DNA from: Pezizomycotina sp. ARF18
Lineage: Eukaryota > Ascomycota
Assembly: GCA_002224055.1 (NCBI GenBank)
Contig: AZLU01000063.1
Coordinates: forward strand, 26,689 to 90,688
Direction: 5' to 3'
DNA: 64,000 bases
A program made the position numbers and the translations under genes. The number at the start of each line of letters is the position of its first letter. Positions within the stretch are counted from its first letter, which is position 1. Positions 35,055-46,898 of the stretch are shown here, in pieces. Under the pieces are notes generated by a model, which searched no databases, was not told the origin of the DNA, and was given only the letters and a program-made list of their open reading frames with translations.

Positions 35055-37108
35055 TCATCCTCTGCGCCATGTCCGAGCCCACGGTCCCACAATCTCAGCG
35101 AGCATGTTCGCGAGCGACCTGTCTTTCCCTGCTGACGAAGGATCCCAACCCACGAGCATCTAAAAATTGTGTCGCAGTACGGGCATATTAGTAAATTAGG
35201 ATCACTAAAAAAAAAAAAGGAAAAGAGGTTAGAACTCCGAGTAAGGGAAACAGAAGCATCTTACGTCAGCGGTCGCGAGCTGGTCTTCACGAGGACCATC
35301 ATCTTGCCCAAGTTCGCTTTCTCTTCGATCTCTTCCAGGCTCATGACTCCCGCATATTGACGGTGAAGACCGTTTTGATGAGTAATCGAAATCTTCTACT
35401 TCTTCTTCGTCGTTGTCGTTGTCGTTTTCATCCTCTGCATCGTTGCCTTTGCCTTTTCGCATAGCGCCGTTATTCTCGTCCTTTGATTCAGAATTTTTTG
35501 AAGCAGCGGCACTCCCACCGCTTTCATCCTTCCCCTTCGTAGCAGTAGCGTCCTCACCATCAGCATCCTCAATCTTCCTCCTCTTCCTCGCCTCCTCTTC
35601 CTTCTCCTTCTCATCCCCCCCGCGCCCGCTCATCGAAACATACGGACTCTCATCCAACGCTTCTCAAACGCCTTATCCAGCAAATTCCACCCGTAGTTCT
35701 CCGGATCCAAAAGGTAAGCCGGCTGGTACGCCCCCTTATACCTCATCTTCTGACAAGTATGTATGTAATAACCCATATAATACCACCTATACCCACCCTC
35801 CCTAGCCAGCGCACACTCCCTCAGCGCGGATAACTTTCCGGGCGACCACTTCGCGATGCACTCGTCGTAAATAAAGTATACTCCGGATACGCAGTCCGGT
35901 AGAATATCGATCACTCCCAGCGCTACTAGTTTCCCGTCTAGCCTGTAGCACTGGTGGAACGCGCCGTAATGTTTATCTTTACCGTCCTTGTTGTCCTTTT
36001 CGAACGGTGGTTTAAACGGGTTTACGCATAAGAAGCGCTTGAAGCCGTCGACGGAGTTGCGGAAGTCCTTGTGACGGTTTCTTGGTAGTGCTTGAATAAT
36101 TTGTATTTTTCTTCGGTGTAGTCGTTGGGTTCGAGCGTTACGGTAAGCTTGTGCGCTGGCCGGGGCGGGAGTTTTACTTGGTCGTATTCGCAGTCGTGGA
36201 CGACGCGGAGGAGGTCGAAGTGGTTCTGTCGCTTTTTCTTTTCCCTGAAGTTCCCTCGGAAATATTGTTTAGTACGTATAACACTTCATCATTCAAGTAG
36301 GAGGAGGAGTGGTTACTCTTTAGATAAAGGTCGCAGCTTCGCGGATTCTTTGATGTACTCCTCGCCGAGAATATAGTTCGACCACCTGTTCAGTGCTTGT
36401 CTGTGTTCCCCTAACCTTTTAAATATAACAGAAGGCGTTCGAGATTACGATATGACCTTAAGCGTTAGAGTGGATCAGCTTTACTTTTTCAAGATTTGAT
36501 ATATAAAAACTACAGGAAAGAAAAGAAATATATATATATATATATAAGAATAAGGTCGGTGGTAGCTTACAGGGTTAAATGCATCCGCATCTATCCGTAT
36601 CGTATACTGCTGGCAGCATGCATTCTTCATGTCTGGCTTGTAAAGCAGTGCTCCGGAGCTAGATACGAGCAAAAGTCAGTTAAGGAGCCTCCATAGCTCT
36701 TATCTTATCGGGAACGAATAGAGTATATACCGCCGCCATCCGCGTCCAGCAGGTCCTTGTAGTCCTGCATCGTAAGGCCGAGCTTCGTGTACGGCGCACC
36801 GCCTCCCATCATCATGTACGAGCGGCCTGTGCGGAAATAACAGTCATCGTATTAGCGCTTCTTCCCTATTTAACTTGCGGGGGAGAGGAGGTCTTTGCAA
36901 CGGGACCTGAGGGGACGAACGGGACGCACTTCCGCGACTTTTCTCACAATAACCGCAGCTGCTGCCCGAGAGGCCTATATGGAACGGTTGACAGAGAAAC
37001 TTGGTGTTAGTTTAAGGTCTTGTCATTGGCGAGCGTCGTGCGGTGGCTTCCGGAAGGTTACGTACCATATGGAGTAATTACTGATCGCGAATCAACGATA
37101 GAGGGCAT
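35055..37108 (-). CDS. ATE1: Arginyl-tRNA--protein transferase
   Basis: Transfers Arg from Arg-tRNA to N-terminal Asp, Glu or oxidised Cys, marking proteins for the N-degron pathway. The start at 37,108 gives MPSIVDSRSVITPYG up to a donor near 37,068. The second exon has the N-domain Cys motif SGSSCGYCEKSRGSASRS, then SYMMMGGGAPYTKLGLTMQ and DYKDLLDADG. The next exon has SGALLYKPDMKNACCQQYTI with the conserved CC pair, then RIDADAFNP. The C-domain holds VIDILPDCVSGVYFIYDECI, then WSPGKLSALRECALAREGGY and YYMGYYIHTCQKMRYKGAYQ, at about 35,720-35,925. A Lys/Glu/Asp/Asn-rich insert of about 90 residues (35,400-35,640) follows, then SLEEIEEKANLGKMMVLVK. The end, GWDPSSAGKDRSLANMLAEI then VGP, stops at 35,055-35,057. 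Several introns and single-base breaks occur; the final 30 codons are uncertain. Confidence 0.88.
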
Positions 37109-38189
37109 ACTGAGAGAGACTAAATAGATGTAGCTATTAGGGCGACAGGTGCTTTCAAGCTTCTTCCGATTATGTCTCCAGCGCGAATAGGTAAAAATTC
37201 AATAATATGGATCGAGACAGATAGGGCTGTAAGAATATAGAAAAGGCTGGTGAACGATATAGAAAGTTCGATGAGAAATGGAGAAAAAGTTCAAAGTTAC
37301 TGGCAGCCTTGTCTTTTTAGCTCTGGGGTTTGTGGTGGTGTTGTTTTTTGGCTCTTGATTTAAGCCTCAATTTTGAAAATAAAAGGGGTTTCACGCAAAT
37401 AACGTGTGCAGCTTCAACGTTTTCTGAAACCTGAGCTTCTTTGCATGAGACCCCACAGCGTTTTTTTTTTTTTTTTTTTTTTTTGCCTTCAAGTGGCTTT
37501 TTCAATCCTTGTTCATTATCACTGGCGGGTTTCGTTTCAATCTACTAATATATATATTTAAGATAGAAAGAGACGAACGATTGGTTTAACGATGGATAAT
37601 ACTATATAGAGATATAGCCTCGCCGTGCGGGCGATTTGTTTACGCCGCTTATTGGAGTCTAGTTTTCCAGTAGGCTATTATTGATCTAAAAAAGATATTT
37701 TCAAGCTCGAGATGCCCTATATTCGTAAAGACAATACAGATGTGTACCTCTGCCTATACACCTATATAATATATTAAAATAATGTATATATTGAAACACC
37801 TGCTGGTAATCGCAAGGCTTCAGGGCTGATGTCGAAAGAAAGACTCCTTTTACCGAACGAAAGTTCTATCGGAATTTATTTTATTCATCCTATGTTTTTT
37901 TTTTTTTTTTTTTTTTTCTCACTTCTGCCCCTTCGTGACCCGCGGGGGAGAAATTTCCGGGGTGTGTCACTTTATCCCGTCACAAAACTTGCACCCTTGC
38001 ATATATATACTACCAGTCCCTAACCGAAAGGGGGTTGCTATATATCATCGATAGGTGGTCCCCGAGAACCAGGGACCGCACTAAAGTTCAAATGCCACGC
38101 TAAGCGGCAAGCAGATATTTGTTTATTATTTCCCTTTCATTTATTTCCAGGGGATCTACCCCTCGGATAACGGTGGGAAAAGACATTGG

Positions 38190-38220
<31 letters not shown>

Positions 38221-39475
38221 GGGTTGCTGACTAGAAGTGAGTGTAATTTCAATTTCTCAATTCCCGAGAGAAGAGAAAAAGTGGTACGTTATTCTCTCAC
38301 ATCTGTTAGCACTTGAGGATTGGACAATCGTATTTTAATCTGCAGTCTCCAGAGGGCTCCTACTCCGTGCGTATGTAAGTAGGTCAGGAGGTCTTCAGAT
38401 CAAGGCGGCGGGCACTCACGTTCGTCGGGGGACAACTCACCACCAGGCTACGATAAACAAGCTGTATGCAAAATTTTCTTTATCAGCCCCCCCGTTCCTG
38501 CATAGAAGTCTTTCTTTTTTCTCATTCTCAAAAGAGGAGTGCTTTATCGTCCTTCACCAATTCGTTGCCTTTTCTACTAGATACTAAATGAGCATGTTGA
38601 AATGGTAGAAGCGTATATATATATAAAACTCACGATAGTGCTTAGTTGGCGGCGGAGACACAAGGTAATCTTTTTCGCATACCAGTGGATTGATAGTTCA
38701 TGGCATTGACAGAACTCGGATAGAGTGGCTCGAAATTCATAGAAATGTCAATGCCTTCTGCGCTGGAATTTTGATCCTTGGTACCCAGGGCTCGAAGAGG
38801 ACCAGAATTCTGTCAAGAGAGATTGCAAAGGATCCAGCGAAGGATTGAGAATCCCAACTGCGTATGAGCTATATAGAGGATTCAATATTAATGTTTAATA
38901 TATCCCTTTCAAAAAAAAAAAAAAAAAAAAAAAAAGAAGAAAGAAAAAAAGGATAATATAGAGAACAGCGTCATGATAGTTCAATTGTAATAGGGCGTGA
39001 GAGAAAGGAAAGACGAGGAGAGGAGCCTTGGAAGTAGGTGGATTTGTTGATTTTCTTGACCGTTCGTTCTGATTTGCTGGTGGTTGCCAGTATAGAAAAA
39101 GGAGAGGAAATAACAAGAAAATAAAATAAATCAACAAGGAGAGAACAGAAAAAAGAAACATGGGACTAAAAAATTTCCAAGGCCATATATAAAAAGTGCC
39201 TCCGTCGCTGCCCGCTTTTTTCCCTTAAATTTTCTCTTTCCCTTTCTAATATTATTTCTAACCAGCTGAAATAAAAAAAAAACATCAACAACAACAACAA
39301 CACATTTGAAATATCTTCCTGATATACAAAACCCCCCATCAAAGGATTCCCTTTTTTACAAGTTCAGAGTAATACATAGTATTTATACGATATAAGTCTT
39401 GCATAACCTTTTCAAATTATAAGGGCCTTCTATTCCAACATTCAGTCCAATAAACTTCATACAGACGATAACAAA
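37109..39475. other. Gene-free spacer with several homopolymer runs
   Basis: Diverging genes (ATE1 left, the 158-residue protein right) flank this 2.4 kb, so it includes both promoters. Pure runs: T at about 37,461-37,484, T near 37,893-37,917, A30 at 38,190-38,219, and A at 38,910-38,935. A minus-strand frame at 38,895-39,161 is Phe/Leu-rich and unsupported. AT-rich sequence with CAACAACAACAACA near 39,286 precedes the next start, as in fungal leaders. Confidence 0.45.
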
Positions 39476-40218
39476 ATGTCGGCGGAAGAACACCAATATC
39501 AAGAAGATCTTGCGCGGGCAGGAAAGACGGAGGTGAGTTATTAAAATATACATTTCCCCCGAGATTCTATCAATCGCTATCTTATAGGATCGCGTTTTGT
39601 TGGTAAAAATAAGTCATCTTGTCGTATACTTGCCGTTAGATAAGGTTCTCGTGTTGAACTTGCGTTGACGCTTGCTCCTTGCAGAAGGGCACTGCCGATA
39701 ACACTTTTGCGACCGAAGCCGAAGACTCAACCGTAGAGGTTAGTTTTGTTTCTGGTGATACTGTTGTACATTAGTAGTTATCGTTCATATGTGCATGATA
39801 TAACCGAAGATATATATATATATGTTTATTAACAAATTGAAAATTAAAACAGCACGGAATTGTTGGCGAACCGCCCCTCTCCCCTCCCGCTACCGCCTCC
39901 CCTCCTCCCTCCGCAACTTTCAAGAAACTCTCTAGATCCAACACGAACCCCCAGCAAGGCCGAAGAGGCCAGTTCCACATCGCTACCACCGCCGCCCAGC
40001 GGAACCGGGAGGCGGCCACCCGCAAGCACGATGTGCCAGATACACGAAACCAGTCGCCGCTTTCGAGTCCAGGGTCGCAGAGATCCACTCAGAGGGGGCC
40101 GACCGTACCGGATGCTAACAGCCCCTTCATGAACTCGACGTTCTCGAGCCGGCAGAGGATGTGGAACACAAAGGAGGGACCACAAATCCCCGAGGGGCAG
40201 AAACCTCTTTGGAAATGA
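39476..40218 (+). CDS. Unrecognised 158-residue Ser/Pro/Gln-rich protein
   Basis: Three exons, 39,476-39,532, 39,685-39,738 and 39,853-40,218, join in phase 0 with GT..AG introns and give one uninterrupted 158-codon frame. It starts MSAEEHQYQEDLARAGKTE, continues KGTADNTFATEAEDSTVE and HGIVGEPPLSPPATASPPP, and has a basic segment KKLSRSNTNPQQGRRGQFHI before a Ser/Thr/Pro-rich stretch and the end MWNTKEGPQIPEGQKPLWK. There is no signal peptide or membrane segment; predicted largely disordered. The first two exons are tiny and acidic. I do not recognise a family. Clean splicing and no frame breaks make it a credible gene. Confidence 0.7.
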
Positions 40219-41220
40219 CAGGAGGAGATATCTGTTCTTTTCTTCCTTCTTTATTTTTCAATCACCTTTCCGCATCCCCTTTTTCATCTCATCCCCCTAT
40301 TTCCTCTCAAAATATTTCAATCTTGCCAGATTACTCATTTTTTCTTCTTTCCGCTTCCGCCCTTCCTACTACCATTCGCTTAGTCTACGATTTGAAGGTT
40401 CTGTTTTCATGTCGCATTTGCGCTTTTTTATCTACCGATAGGATTTCTCTTCAAGCATTTGTTTTTCAAACGGCTGGGTTGGTTTCAAGTTGGCGTTTTC
40501 CTTTTTTTTTTTTCTTCACTTCACTTCTCAATCGTTCGTTTTATGGATTATATATTCTTTTATTTTATCTTTCTTCTATCTCCTATTCTGGTGGCAACTG
40601 CTATGTTTTGAAGTCGTATTGGTGGGGTGCATGAGTTATTGATCATTCATTTTTAGATATCCCATCGGTTTCTGTTCCTTTTGTATCTTTTCAGGACTTA
40701 CGCGCGCTGTCATGTGAAGTAGAGTTTTATAATCACCATTTCATATCTTAAATCTCTAATAAAAAAATTAATAAAACCCATCTTTGACTCAATAGTAATA
40801 TAGAATATCACTCTTCACTACTTTTTCTTCCCCTCTATTTCATTGGCTACGGTTTGTTTACAGTCAAGAGTGTTCCAGTGACTTCCAAGATTTTTGTCCT
40901 GCCCTGCAAACGAATCCTAAAAAAATAAAGGGAGGAGAAACTTCTAGATTTTTTTATTTTATTTTATTTTATTTTTATTTTTATTTTTATTTTTATTTTT
41001 TTTCAATATTCCGGCTCATAGGGTAAATTTTGTCCTGCGCCTTGTCCCACCACAAGACACAAAGAGACATCCCACTTTCGAAGCTTTTTGATAACAATCC
41101 TTCAAACCTTCACACTCCAAAGCTACATTCCTCATTCCACCCACGACGCAGGAACATCTTTGAAATCCTAAAAACCCACCTCGCCCTGTACAAGCAAGAC
41201 AAATATAAAACAACCCACCA
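40219..41220. other. Spacer upstream of nudC with ATTTT repeat
   Basis: The first part is T-rich, probably the 3' UTR of the upstream gene. The nudC leader from about 41,040 is C/A-rich and without G runs, as often seen in fungal 5' leaders. No gene recognised on either strand; frames at 41,016-41,444 are shadows of nudC and its leader. Confidence 0.5.
40949..41002. repeat. (ATTTT)n / (ATTTTT)n microsatellite
   Basis: About ten consecutive units of A followed by four to six T, ending in a longer T run. It lies about 220 bases upstream of the nudC start codon. Such poly(dA:dT)-like tracts can exclude nucleosomes in fungal promoters, but that role is inference here. Confidence 0.85.
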
Positions 41221-41888
41221 ATGTCGACCTCAACGGCCCCGCAGGACCCCACCCCGGAAGAACTTGCCGCCGCTGCAGCCAAGGAGAAGGCCGAGCAGGA
41301 CGCCCTGCCGTACAAGTGGGTACAGACGATCGGGGACGTCGATATCACCGTCCCTGTCCCGCCGGGCACGAGGGGTAAGCAGCTGGACGTCCAGCTCAAG
41401 CTGAACAAGCTGTCCGTCGGCTTGAAGGGGGAGAAACCTATCATGGAGGTATTCTTTACACTTCTCTACCTACTTCTTTTTCGTTTTATCTTTTATCCTT
41501 TCTTCTTTATTTTTCTTTTTTCTTTTTATTAATATAAATTTACACACAGGGCGACCTGCACAAACCCATAGTCCTCGACGACTCCACCTGGTCCCTCGAA
41601 GACAACAAGCTCGTTGAAATCCACCTGGAAAAGCAAAACAAGATGGAATGGTGGCCCTGTGTTCTCACGAACGCGCCCAAAATCGACGTTTCGAAGATAC
41701 AACCCGAAAACTCGAAGTTGTCGGATTTAGACGGCGAGACGAGGGCGATGGTAGAGAAGATGATGTTCGACCAGCGGCAGAAGGAGATGGGACTGCCGAC
41801 CAGCGACGAGCAGAAGAAGATTGATCTGCTGAAGAAGTTCCAGGCGCAGCACCCCGAGATGGACTTTTCGAAGGCGAAGATACAGTAA
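41221..41888 (+). CDS. nudC: Nuclear movement protein NudC (CS domain)
   Basis: Dynein-pathway chaperone needed for nuclear migration in hyphae. Two exons, 41,221-41,448 and 41,550-41,888, give an intact 188-residue protein, close to the ~200 residues of fungal NudC. After an Ala/Glu-rich N-terminus comes the CS (p23-like) domain: [20 protein letters not shown], then [20 protein letters not shown] and [20 protein letters not shown], ending [20 protein letters not shown]. The C-terminal helix-rich part has [20 protein letters not shown] and the conserved [11 protein letters not shown] end. The intron begins at 41,449 after MEG-type context and is T-rich. No frame breaks. The next gene upstream is in the same direction but 1 kb away, so there is no sign of co-regulation. 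Confidence 0.95.
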
Positions 41889-42839
41889 AAGAGAGGATTA
41901 TGGATATATATTAGATACTTTACCTGATTCTTTTTATATATATATCTTTTTAGCCCCTAGTTTTTAGCATGGCATGGTCGGATAAATTTTTTTTTTTCTT
42001 TTCATACTTATTTAACAAATCAATAAAAGCGATACAGAAAGGTCTTCTCATCTCATCTAAAAAGATGCATGGGTTAAATACTCTTAGTAGTACTTCGTAT
42101 CGCTGTGCACAGCCCCTGTGCAGAGTATAGTGCACCATGGAAGTCAATATTTCAAAAATACAAAGGGTCCAAGTAGACCGGAACAATAATCTTGGGTATA
42201 TAAACTCGAGTATATCACGAAGCAGGCGAAATGATAGGCTCTAAGGTTTTACGATTCGTAGTTACAGTGTATATATCAACACGTCGATGGCACAGGAACA
42301 AACGATGCTAATGAGGAGCAGGAATAATGGGCAAAGAAAAACCTCCACCTAATTAATGAATAACACAAGAAAACGCCGCCGATATATTTGCTCCATTGAC
42401 AAAGGAAATTAGTGTGCGAGGGGGCTGGGTATATTGGGAGTTGAAATTAAATACAATCAACACGACAGTATATATAATGCTATGTATGGTTAAAAGATTT
42501 GTTCGATGGGTATAATGACGAGACTAAAAGAGAAAAAGTAGTAATCGAGAAGTAGAGGAACAATATAATATCGTTTGGCTTCGCAGGCAGGGGATGATAG
42601 AATATGATGATTATTTACGAGCTAAGAATATATATAAAGAGGTTCACCGGACGAGAATTTCCAGTGTATAGTCCTGGTGTTTCTAGTAGCAGATGGTTTA
42701 CCACCTGGTACTGACTAATTCATGTTCATCGAGACGCTCTTGATAGGTTGAATTAATAATTCCGGAATAGTTCAAGAGATATCAGTTGTCTATATAATTG
42801 TGAATCGTTCAAACTTCATTCGTCTCTCCGTCTCCCTGT
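41889..42839. other. Convergent spacer, nothing recognised
   Basis: 3' regions of nudC and of the Cys-rich protein gene. Contains TA-rich stretches near 41,932-41,945. No supported gene. Confidence 0.5.
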
Positions 42840-44167
42840 TTACCGGCCAAGGAACCAGCCGGATAAGAAGGCCCACCCAACGGCCCACAGAATGATCTCG
42901 CTCACAGACGGGCTTGGGTATCTCGTTGCAGAATTTGTAAATATATCATCAAGCCCGCCGTTATGCTGCTTCGGCGGCGCTGCTGTTGTCGAAGCAGGTA
43001 CCGCTGCGGCAGCGCCGGTAGACGCTCCCGGCGAAGTGTTCTTAGAAGTTGTACCTGGGGTAACGGTTATCGTCTTGTCACGGGATATTGTCCTGGTCGA
43101 CTTGTACGACCGCGACGTAGAAGAAGAAGATGAAGAAAAAGTAGGTTCCGCAGAAGCGGAATTTGATTCTGTAGGCGTAGGCTCTGCTGTATCCGTGATC
43201 GTGTCATCATCTCCATCATCATTGTTGTCGGCTGTGGACGTTGGGGAGACAACGACGGTAGTTGTGACGAAGACGCGGCAACGGTTGTTACCGTTCTCGT
43301 CTACGTAGCACTGCGCGTTTGGAGGGCAGCAGAAGTTGTTGTTTGGACATACAGACCAACTGGTTCTAAAAATGAAAAGGTATTAAAATTAGTTATATGC
43401 ATCTTACATATATATATTGAATATCGACGACCAATTTGAGCCGTTTCTTACCTAGCACAGCCTAACTCGCACGACGGATTCCCTTGAGGATCCCGCAGGC
43501 ACCTCTTCCCAGCCGGACAGCAAAAATCACCGCTCGGACACAGGCCGAAGCCGCTATCGGAGCACTGGTCGCTCTTGCTCGTGTCCGGTAAACCTTCCCC
43601 GCTGGTTACCGTGCCACCGTTCGAATTACATTTCGCCCCTTCCTTGCAGCACCCGCGCTGCCCGTTTATCGTAACGCAGATGTAACCTTTAGGGCAGCAA
43701 AAGCCACCCGAACAACACACCGAACCCGACGGGCAACACGATACGCCGTTACAGCCCATCTGGCTGTTTCCGCAGCATCCGATGCCGGTATAACACCACC
43801 TACTGCTACCGCAAGAATCCCCGCCGACTCTGCAGACGTTCGATTGCCGTTTCTCTAGACTGAACGCGGACCGCTTTTCTAGTAGGAAGAAGTTATCACC
43901 GGCGTTATCATCGACGTCTCGAGGTAGCCATCGTGCACGCTTGTTTGAAGATACCGATGCTGGTGAAGTAACGCCCCAAAAGCCCGGTAGTTGAAATGGT
44001 GAATTCGAACTTGTCGATGAATCAACGGTCATTGCCTGACTCCCATCCAAAAGTTGTCCGACCTTGCCCGCCAGTGCCCCTCCTGCTATATCAGTCGTCG
44101 ATGCCGCAGATATTAACCGGGCTGCTGCCACTGCAAAGCAGAGCAACCGTATATTGAATGTATTCAT
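42840..44167 (-). CDS. Secreted Cys-rich protein with Kex2 sites and C-terminal hydrophobic anchor
   Basis: Two exons, 43,452-44,167 and 42,840-43,365, join in frame to about 413 residues without breaks. The N-terminus MNTFNIRLLCFAVAAARLI is a signal peptide. A pro-region ends in two LEKR dibasic sites eight residues apart (LLEKRSAFSLEKRQ), typical Kex2 cleavage points. The mature part has repeated Cys-rich modules: CRVGGDSCGSSRWCYTGIGC, CCPSGSVCCSGGFCCPKGYI, GLCPSGDFCCPAGKRCLRDP, and NNNFCCPPNAQCYVDENGNN in exon 2. A Ser/Thr-rich linker of about 130 residues follows, then a hydrophobic end (ILWAVGWAFLSGWFLGR) that fits a GPI-attachment signal or single anchor. Resembles fungal GPI-anchored Cys-rich wall proteins; modules look granulin-like or chitin-binding-like, not assigned. 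Probable role at the cell surface. Confidence 0.82.
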
Positions 44168-44554
44168 TATATAAAATTGAAATGAAATGGATATAATAAA
44201 TATAAAAATTACTAGAGAAAGCCCAAGTCATAAAACAATAATAAAAAGGATCGTACTTCCGTCTCGAACGGCTAAAGAGGTTAAATGAATGAAAAGGAAA
44301 GAAAAAGATCGAGCAACCAGGCACAACAATGGTATTATATTATCAAATATGAACAAGGGAAAGGAAAGCAAAGAAAAGCCGCTTAAAACCTCCAGTATCA
44401 AACCGAAGGCGTGTCCCAGACGAGGCGGTGTAGAAAAGAGTGTAAAGGTGAAGGGTAATATATGAGATAATGCATTGAAGAATAGTAGTCTTCGGGAAAA
44501 CAACACAACACTGTTAGCTCGTTGAACTTGTTTCTCTCTGATTAGGCAAAAGGG

Positions 44555-44590
<36 letters not shown>

Positions 44591-46076
44591 TCCGGGACCA
44601 TTTTAAACGAACCAATGGACAGTCTAGAACTGATAATTGTCCCCCTTCCAAAAAGTGAAGCCGTAGCTGTCTCCAAAAAAAGCCTGATTCTGAACCCTCT
44701 GGATCCCTTTTTTCGGAAAGCCCAGCTTGCTATCTTTCTTTTTTCTCGCGTAAACTTTTCTGTTCGAGGGGTTCAAGCTATCGATCGGGAACGATTTGAC
44801 GTTCAAATCGTTAAGCGCCGCCGAGGCGAGTCATCAAGCTCAGCCTATCGCAGTCCAGCGACAATTGTCGAAAAGTTTCTAAGGTCAGGGTTGCACGATC
44901 GAGAAAGACAATTGCAATCCAATAAATGTCTAGCATTTGAACTTTTGGGGGAAAACCGTTCTTTTTGAAGGACGCAGGGATATCGTTAACAAAAAAAAAA
45001 AAGAAAAACGAAAAAGGAAACCCCCTCTACCGCTAAAAAGTGGGAGTGAGATTTTAAAAACAAGACCCCAGTGTTCCGAAATAGAAATAAATAATAACAA
45101 AAAGTAGTAATAATATAAAATTGGTAGGAGCGTCGAGAGAGAGCATGTACCAGGAACAGAAAAGTAATAAGGGCTTGTTACTCAAGGGATAACTGAACTG
45201 TACCGTCTCCACCGTTTGAGGGTTACTAGGCGCGAGGGAAAAGCAGAAGCAAAAACTCAGTGCAGTTCATTTTAATACGGGTTTCAACGCCCGCTTGAAA
45301 GGCTCGATTGGGGAAGGATATGCCGTGTGGGAACACTCGTGAGATGCCCATGTCTTGAGTTGGTCATACATGTGCGCGCTGCTACTGTGCCTTTTGCTGA
45401 TGTTGAAAGGTCAAATGGTGTTATCGGTTACTGAACCGCCAATTATGAATCAAGGAGTGTTTCATGGCTTTCAGGGTCCGTCTGGTATTTTGTCCATCTC
45501 CATCTAAACACGCAAAATATATATATATATATATATAATAGAAATAAATGATAATATAAACCTATTGTATGGCTATTTTTTATTTTTCTCCTCAGAGGAA
45601 CTTGAACCGAATAATCAAATATTATTTTTTTTTTCTTGACCGCGGCGTTGTATCGTTGACGAATGATTAGTAGTAGCGTTGAAGCGGGTGAAGAAATCGG
45701 TTATCGCAATTTTCCTATCAAACGGCGTGTGAAGACTCGCGCTCAAAAGTGGTTACTGTAGCGCCTCCAGAGTCCAGACTTAAATGAAATAGAAGTCTCC
45801 CTTTCAAGATAATGAATTCGAATTTTCTTTTTAAGCCAGAAAACCCAGTATTACCTTGAGTCTTGCATTATCGCGGTCAAAATCATGGCCAGACAATGTA
45901 ATTCAATTTTACATAAGAATGCAACGGTTGAACATGGTCGAAAATCTAACTGCAACCGAAAAGTATCGTGCGAATGAAGCTCACAGTCCAAAAAAAAACG
46001 TAGCGTCACAAAAATCCCAGCTTGAAGCTGATCGATGCCGTTGCTCAATAGGAAGCTAGCAACTTTTATAGAAGAT
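44168..46076. other. Gene-free spacer with A34 run and TA repeat
   Basis: Holds the promoter of the Cys-rich gene, a pure A34 run at 44,555-44,588, further A runs near 44,990 and an (AT)n tract at about 45,517-45,538. Plus-strand frame 44,615-44,968 (117 codons) and minus-strand frame 45,851-46,189 have no family features and I do not support them. Confidence 0.45.
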
Positions 46077-46710
46077 TTATAGAATGGTTGTAGCAAGATC
46101 CGACCCGTATAAACTCGGAGCCGATTCCTCTCCGGTATAGTAGTTTGTAAATGCACGAACAAAAATCGCAATATCCGAAAAGGGACCATACGTTGGAGAC
46201 CCCAAGTCTGACATACGTGCTAATTGTGATAGCATGAAGAAGCTTGCGAACTCGACAAGCCAAAACAAAGATCGATCAACCCCTGCGATTGTTCCTGTAA
46301 TAAACAACCTGGATGAAAGAAATTCGTACGCGAGTGGTGCATAAACCCGCAGACCTGGATTACCTTCCGCCTTTAGAAAAGCGTGACAGATTGACATGCC
46401 TGGCTCCAGTGTCAAAAAGAAGAAAAACCATGGAGCAAGTTAGTTTCCCACACCATCAGGATTTTCTTGTCAAGTCTTACGACGTTAAGTAATCCGCGGT
46501 CGAGCCTTTTTGTCGCGCTCAACGGAATGTCCAATGAGATTAGAGACCCCACAAAATTAAGCCGCTAAAGAAAGTCGCTAGTACCGAGGCACGGTAAGAA
46601 GCTCGCGATGCTATGCCGTTCTCCGAAATTTGTGGAATTAAGCTATCTCCATTAAAGTTCCCTGTGGCGAGCGCGCTCTGCAGGTAAAGATTGTGGGGAA
46701 GGCTAGCCAT
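46077..46710 (-). CDS. Unknown multi-pass membrane protein
   Basis: ATG at 46,710 opens MASLPHNLYLQSALATGNFN, followed by a hydrophobic segment ASVLATFFSGLILWG. After one probable single-base break near 46,555, the frame LISLDIPLSATKRLDRGLLN leads to a GTAAGA-type donor near 46,485. The downstream part has PLAYEFLSSRLFITGTIAGV and RSLFWLVEFASFFMLSQLAR, two likely membrane helices, and ends at 46,077-46,079 in a Tyr/Ser-rich tail. Total about 190-210 residues with three to four helices. I do not recognise the family. It is divergent from the acyl-CoA ligase, sharing a 188-bp upstream region. Exon limits are uncertain, and the last 40 residues may be intronic. Confidence 0.45.
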
Positions 46711-46898
46711 TTAAAACCTCGCTCCGTTCTCGCCCAGTTCATGACCCCTCGAGAGACAATTCGAAATCATCATCACGAAAACATCCGAAAATTATTCCAA
46801 AGTTCTATTATAACACTGAGAGTCTCAGTAGCTCTTTAATTTTCGTCCCATCTTTGTTCTTTCATATTTTTTGCCTATCATACGCTCGACCGCCTAAA
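46711..46898. promoter_or_regulatory. Bidirectional promoter, membrane protein / acyl-CoA ligase
   Basis: Only 188 bp separate the two putative start codons, so any promoter elements must be shared or interleaved. I see AT-rich sequence near 46,795-46,870 but no certain TATA or factor site. The claim depends on the membrane-protein gene being real. Confidence 0.4.

Noticed and set aside
35120-35175. A CPYCDTIF Cys motif at the end of ATE1 as a zinc site.
   Set aside because: It lies in what is better read as an intron, with a TACTAAT-like branch and a TTTTTAG acceptor just after it; the protein then continues GWDPSSAGKDRSLANMLAEI.
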